Positions 5,001 through 5,051 of a stretch of DNA of 5,051 nt are shown in pieces. The position numbers and the translations under genes were made by a program. The DNA is from Deltaproteobacteria bacterium. GTDB lineage: Bacteria; Desulfobacterota; Desulfobulbia; Desulfobulbales; UBA5123. Below the pieces are notes generated by a model that worked only from the letters and a program-made list of their open reading frames with translations, did no database searches and was not told the origin of the DNA. The stretch lies in assembly GCA_021788685.1 (NCBI GenBank), contig JAJYKH010000232.1:1-5051 (forward strand), read 5' to 3'. Position 1 is the stretch's first letter. Each line of letters begins with the position of its first letter.

Positions 5001-5051
5001 TCGCGCGCGCACGGTCCCCGGTCGGGCGCAGCTCGCCGAGGTCAGGGGAGC

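Noticed and set aside
4449..5012. 187-residue - strand frame opposite the TPR fragment
   Set aside because: Its repeated Arg/Ala/Pro/Gly composition mirrors the 21-bp repeat and GC-rich TPR codons on the + strand, and no family pattern is visible.
1..5051. CRISPR array, tRNA, rRNA or transposase
   Set aside because: No regularly spaced direct repeats of CRISPR type, no cloverleaf-like sequence, no rRNA signature and no transposase motif were seen on either strand.

Overview
This is a GC-rich bacterial window centred on a copper/heavy-metal envelope resistance locus on the + strand. The protein features suggest a Gram-negative organism: short Sec signal peptides, a CpxP/Spy/ZraP-like periplasmic protein, and a copper P-type ATPase carrying HMBD-type ('YTCPMHPEVV...CGMALEP') metal sites. 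These are common in Desulfuromonadales/Desulfobacterota-like and related lineages. That placement is inference from gene style only; there is no rRNA or tRNA here to anchor it.

Layout: positions 1-134 hold no convincing gene but contain three back-to-back hairpins (3-34, 41-58, 58-97). They lie just downstream of a - strand gene for a small exported protein of unknown function (557 to 135). Positions 558-973 are a gene-poor divergent interval with a possible extended -10 promoter near 899. A + strand series follows. First is an exported FixH/YtkA-like protein (974-1390, TTG start). After a 243-bp gap holding a good sigma70-type promoter (1558-1587) comes an exported Spy/ZraP-like protein with a methionine/glycine-rich tail (1634-2212). 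Nine bases later begins a copper-ATPase reading unit (2222-4477). An in-frame TAA at 2408-2410 splits it into a 62-residue HMBD peptide (2222-2410) and a complete 8-TM P1B-1 ATPase core (2423-4477). Last is a small TPR-like reading frame (4536-4970) that resembles the C-terminal end of a much larger signalling protein and ends in a 21-bp tandem repeat.

How the genes probably work together: the ATPase exports Cu(I) from the cytoplasm, the Met-rich Spy/ZraP-like protein buffers or senses metal in the periplasm, and the FixH/YtkA-like protein is a periplasmic partner of the kind often found beside metal efflux genes. The most notable observation is the stop codon that replaces a metal-ligand cysteine in the second HMBD, with no other damage across the following 2 kb. 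The ATPase may therefore be made as two polypeptides by reinitiation, or may have lost its N-terminal metal sensor recently.
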